A stretch of DNA of 37,741 nt from Prevotellaceae bacterium (GTDB lineage Bacteria > Bacteroidota > Bacteroidia > Bacteroidales > UBA932). The notes below the pieces were generated by a model, which was not told the DNA's origin, ran no database searches, and saw only the letters and a program-made list of their open reading frames with translations. A program made the translations under genes and the position numbers. The first letter of the stretch is position 1; the number at the start of each line of letters is the position of its first letter. The stretch is taken from NCBI GenBank assembly GCA_031263585.1, contig JAISFN010000164.1:1-37741 (forward strand), in the 5' to 3' direction. Below, one piece after another: positions 35,345-37,741 of this stretch.

Positions 35345-36385
35345 ATGAAAAATATGGCAAAAGAGAAAGAAGAGACTAAAAAGGCAGAAATCAGCAGCGA
35401 AAAATTAAAAGCTCTACAGGCAACCCTCGATAAAATTGAAAAAGATTTTGGCAAGGGAACTATTATGAAAATGGGCGATAAGCCTGTGGTCGATGTACCG
35501 GTAATATCGTCGGGTTCAATTGCACTCGACCATGCTTTGGGAATAGGAGGGTATCCGCGCGGACGTATTGTTGAGATATACGGTCCCGAATCGTCGGGTA
35601 AAACAACTCTGGCTATCCATGCCATTGCCGAAGCTCAAAAACAGGGAGGTATTGCGGCTATTATCGATGCTGAACACGCTTTCGACCGTACATATGCCGG
35701 AAAGCTAGGTGTAAACATGGATATGTTGTTGTTTTCGCAGCCCGATAACGGTGAACAGGCATTGGAAATTGCCGACCACCTCATCCGTTCGGGAGCTATT
35801 GATGTTGTGGTTATTGACTCGGTTGCGGCGCTTACGCCAAAAGCTGAAATTGAGGGTGATATGGGCGACTCGAAAATGGGTTTGCAAGCCCGCCTTATGT
35901 CGCAGGCGCTGCGTAAGCTAACGGCCACCATTGCCCGTACAAATACCTGCTGCATATTCATCAACCAATTGCGTGATAAAATCGGTGTTCTGTTTGGCAA
36001 TCCCGAAACTACAACCGGCGGGAACGCCCTTAAATTCTATTCATCGGTACGTTTGGATATCCGCCGTACCAATCAAATTAAAGATGGCGACGAAGCAACC
36101 GGTAATCATGTGAAGGTTAAAGTGGTAAAAAACAAAATGGCGCCGCCTTTCCGCAAAGCGGAATTCGATATTGTTTTCGGTGAAGGGATTTCGAAAGTCG
36201 GTGAAATTGTCGACCTAGGGGTTGAGTTCGACTTTGTTAAGAAAAGCGGTTCGTGGTTTAGTTACGGCGATAGTAAACTGGGACAAGGTCGCGAAGCTGT
36301 TAAACAACTTTTATTCGATAATATAGAGCTGGCCGATGAACTGGAAGCAAAAATCCGCGCTAAACTGGCCGAAATAAAAGATTAG
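35345..36385 (+). CDS. recA: Recombinase RecA
   Basis: 346 residues with the Walker [10 protein letters not shown] (80-88), YIDAEHAFD-like [20 protein letters not shown], Walker [22 protein letters not shown]1/L2 loops ([36 protein letters not shown]) and the acidic/basic C-terminal tail. RecA forms the strand-exchange filament and triggers SOS-type responses. The start at 35345 ([10 protein letters not shown]) is used; an ATG three codons later is equally possible. Its promoter must lie in the upstream pseudogene. Intact. Confidence 0.96.
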   Translation: MKNMAKEKEETKKAEISSEKLKALQATLDKIEKDFGKGTIMKMGDKPVVDVPVISSGSIALDHALGIGGYPRGRIVEIYGPESSGKTTLAIHAIAEAQKQGGIAAIIDAEHAFDRTYAGKLGVNMDMLLFSQPDNGEQALEIADHLIRSGAIDVVVIDSVAALTPKAEIEGDMGDSKMGLQARLMSQALRKLTATIARTNTCCIFINQLRDKIGVLFGNPETTTGGNALKFYSSVRLDIRRTNQIKDGDEATGNHVKVKVVKNKMAPPFRKAEFDIVFGEGISKVGEIVDLGVEFDFVKKSGSWFSYGDSKLGQGREAVKQLLFDNIELADELEAKIRAKLAEIKD

Positions 36386-36411
36386 CAGGCAATAAAAGCT
36401 ATACTTCTACG

Positions 36412-36450
36412 AAAAAGCTTAGCCTTTTAATTTTTAGGACGAGCTTTTTT
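36412..36450 (+). terminator. Terminator after recA
   Basis: AAAAAGCT (36412-36419) pairs with AGCTTTTT (36442-36449), with an inner CCT/AGG pair, followed by Ts. Confidence 0.65.
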
Positions 36451-36566
36451 ATTGTTAGCTATCCGGAGCAACAGGTTTAAAATATCTTTTACAAGATACA
36501 CAAAACAAATAATATTATTGTATTTGTGTAAAATATATGTAATAAACTATCAGTTTGCGCTAACAA

Positions 36567-37363
36567 ATGGATTATATCGATTTAGAAGCTTACAAGTCTA
36601 TTAAAAATACATCCCGCACTTTTCTCAGTTAACGTGTTAATCGAGGCTAACGATGCGGGTAAAAGCGCTTTCATTTCTTTTTTCAGGTTTTAAAAAATTG
36701 TCTACGATCAGCAATTCCGTACATTTGTGGCAAGCAAGGGCGGGGTCGATAAATTTTATCATAACGGCAAAAAGCAAACTGATGAAATTTCCTGTAAATT
36801 ATCGTTTAACGGGATATTAATTATGACAGTTTTACCCTTGCCGGAGATGCTTTTTATCATAAAAGAAGAAGCGCTTGACTATTACCAAAATGATTGGAAT
36901 ATTACAAATCATGTTGAATTATAGATAAGGGTAAGTAATTCTTATAAAGATGATTATATATTAGAAACTATTTATCGGGTTTAAAAGTATACCACTTTCA
37001 CGAAACCGGAGCAAAATTGCCATTTAGTTCCGATTGCAGGATTGACGGCTATTATGCTTTTCAAAGGCAGGGTGCAAACTTTGCCGTATTTTTGTATCAT
37101 CTGAAAGATGATAATAATGTTGTATATCAACGTATTGTAAAAACAGTACAATCCATAGCGCCTTATTTTCTCGACTTCGAGTTAACTCTCAATACTGTCG
37201 GGAACGAATATATACGTTTGGCGTGGCGTGATAAATATAGCGAAAACCGTTACGGGACAACCGGCCTGTCAGGCGGGATAATCCGTTTTATTACACTTGG
37301 CGCTTTATTTTTATAACCCAATCTGCCGGTAGTTATTATTATCGATGAACTTAAACTAGGCTT
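36567..37363 (+). pseudogene. Second AAA ATPase (AAA_21-like), heavily mutated and 3'-truncated
   Basis: From ATG 36567 the pieces read MDYIDLEAYKSIKN, then after a frameshift VNVLIEANDAGKSAFISFFR (Walker A, expected GANGAGKS), a stop, KIVYDQQFRTFVASKGGVDK FYHNGKKQ, more shifts, then an open block 37017-37316 with FSSDCRIDGYYAFQRQGANF, IRLAWRDKYSENRYG and LSGGIIRFITLGALFL, a TAA at 37314, and PNLPVVIIIDELKLGL (Walker B, expected DEPELGL). The frame is lost at the junction with the ubiD fragment near 37363. Relatives are SMC-like ATPases from defence or mobile loci. It is dead and lacks its C-terminus. Confidence 0.75.
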
Positions 37364-37365
37364 GC

Positions 37366-37498
37366 CTCCGCGCGGGCTTTTCGACACATGGTCGGCAATT
37401 TCGACAATTTGCAATACCGGATCAACAAATTCCTGAATGCGGATCAATTCTCCTTTCGATTGCAGAAATTGAATATAGCGCTCTAAACTTTCATACAT
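37366..37498 (-). pseudogene. Truncated start of a UbiD-family decarboxylase
   Basis: From ATG 37498 on the minus strand: MYESLERYIQFLQSKGELIR, IQEFVDPVLQIVEIADHVSK, SPRGGK, closely resembling the N-terminus of UbiD/menaquinone-type 3-octaprenyl-4-hydroxybenzoate carboxy-lyases, where the segment continues GGGKALLFE. Here only about 44 residues survive before the reading runs into the ATPase pseudogene on the other strand. The full enzyme is around 480-610 residues, so this is a remnant. Homology is strong over the surviving stretch. Confidence 0.65.
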
Positions 37499-37719
37499 TA
37501 TCGATATTTCTTTTTGACGATAAAACAAACAAAAATACAAAATATCGGACAAAGCTTATATGCTTATATCCATCTGCCTTATTTTATTTGACGCTTCGCG
37601 TATAACAAAATTATTTTGCCTAAAAAAAGATGGAATAATTATACAATGTATTCAAAAATTTATATACCTTTACAAGGTAAGCTTATATAAAATATTTATT
37701 AATTTTAAAAGCAATTTTT

Positions 37720-37741
37720 ATGAAAAAATGCAGACTATTTT
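37720..37741 (+). CDS. Start of an unidentified gene, cut by the window edge
   Basis: ATG AAA AAA TGC AGA CTA TTT begins a reading frame (MKKCRLF) at the very end of the window. A lysine-rich start followed by hydrophobic residues would fit an exported protein, but seven codons decide nothing. A TACCTTTA at 37665-37672 is a weak -7 candidate. The preceding 37499-37719 has no other gene. Confidence 0.35.

Noticed and set aside
1-37741. CRISPR arrays, rRNA genes or complete tRNAs.
   Set aside because: No regularly spaced repeats and no complete structural RNA were seen; only the half-tRNA at 1898-1939.

Overview
The window is a chromosomal segment of a Bacteroidota bacterium, most likely order Bacteroidales. 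Three things point there. The ribosomal cluster has the Bacteroidales gene order and protein variants (zinc-free S14, S4 and L36, tailed L17 and L24). A ruvA-sprA-gcvH block encodes the type IX secretion translocon SprA. Promoters match the phylum-specific form TTTG-N19-TAnnTTTG, seen before rpsL, inside the spc region before rpsH, and before the antitoxin-like gene on the left. No species can be named from the sequence.

Left accessory region (1-6040). It opens with the last codons of an IS4-family-type transposase and a small membrane protein that may be 5'-truncated. A two-gene toxin-antitoxin-like module follows: an HTH/DUF6922 protein overlapping an AbiEii-type nucleotidyltransferase. The module is bracketed by a 17-nt direct repeat. 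At 1898-1939 lies an exact 3' half of a tRNA-Val(UAC), followed by a terminator. This looks like the scar of an element integrated in a tRNA anticodon loop, with the element lying to the left. Beyond it, two same-strand copies of a ~340 bp MITE-like repeat (2037-2377 and 5441-5782) bracket a decayed minus-strand cluster. That cluster holds a radical SAM enzyme broken by two frameshifts and a nonsense codon, an intact lipoprotein with a leader-like helix, an intact DUF1648 membrane protein, and a truncated, frameshifted N-terminus resembling a B12-binding radical SAM enzyme. It resembles a peptide or lipoprotein modification system in ruins.

Core region (6041-24694). The str, S10, spc and alpha ribosomal operons are fused in one direction: rpsL-rpsG-fusA, rpsJ to rpsN, rpsH to secY-map-infA-rpmJ, and rpsM-rpsK-rpsD-rpoA-rplQ, ending in a strong terminator. 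All these genes look intact. The few long gaps hold promoters, palindromes or potential leader hairpins (before rpsL, fusA/rpsJ, rpsJ/rplC, rpsN/rpsH, rpsD/rpoA).

Right region (24695-37741). ruvA, sprA (2426 aa), gcvH, a PrxQ/Bcp peroxidase and recA are intact. Between bcp and recA sits a dead two-gene AAA ATPase plus DUF3226 (TOPRIM-like) system, recognisable over its whole length despite at least three in-frame stops and a frameshift in the first gene. To the right of recA is a second broken AAA ATPase, whose 3' end is fused head-on to a truncated minus-strand UbiD-type decarboxylase start. The window ends in the first codons of a further gene.

Overall, housekeeping genes are kept cleanly while most accessory systems (RiPP-like, ATPase/TOPRIM-like, UbiD) are dead. 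Only the HTH/AbiEii module looks functional. This contrast suggests a host-associated or otherwise relaxed lineage, which is an inference.
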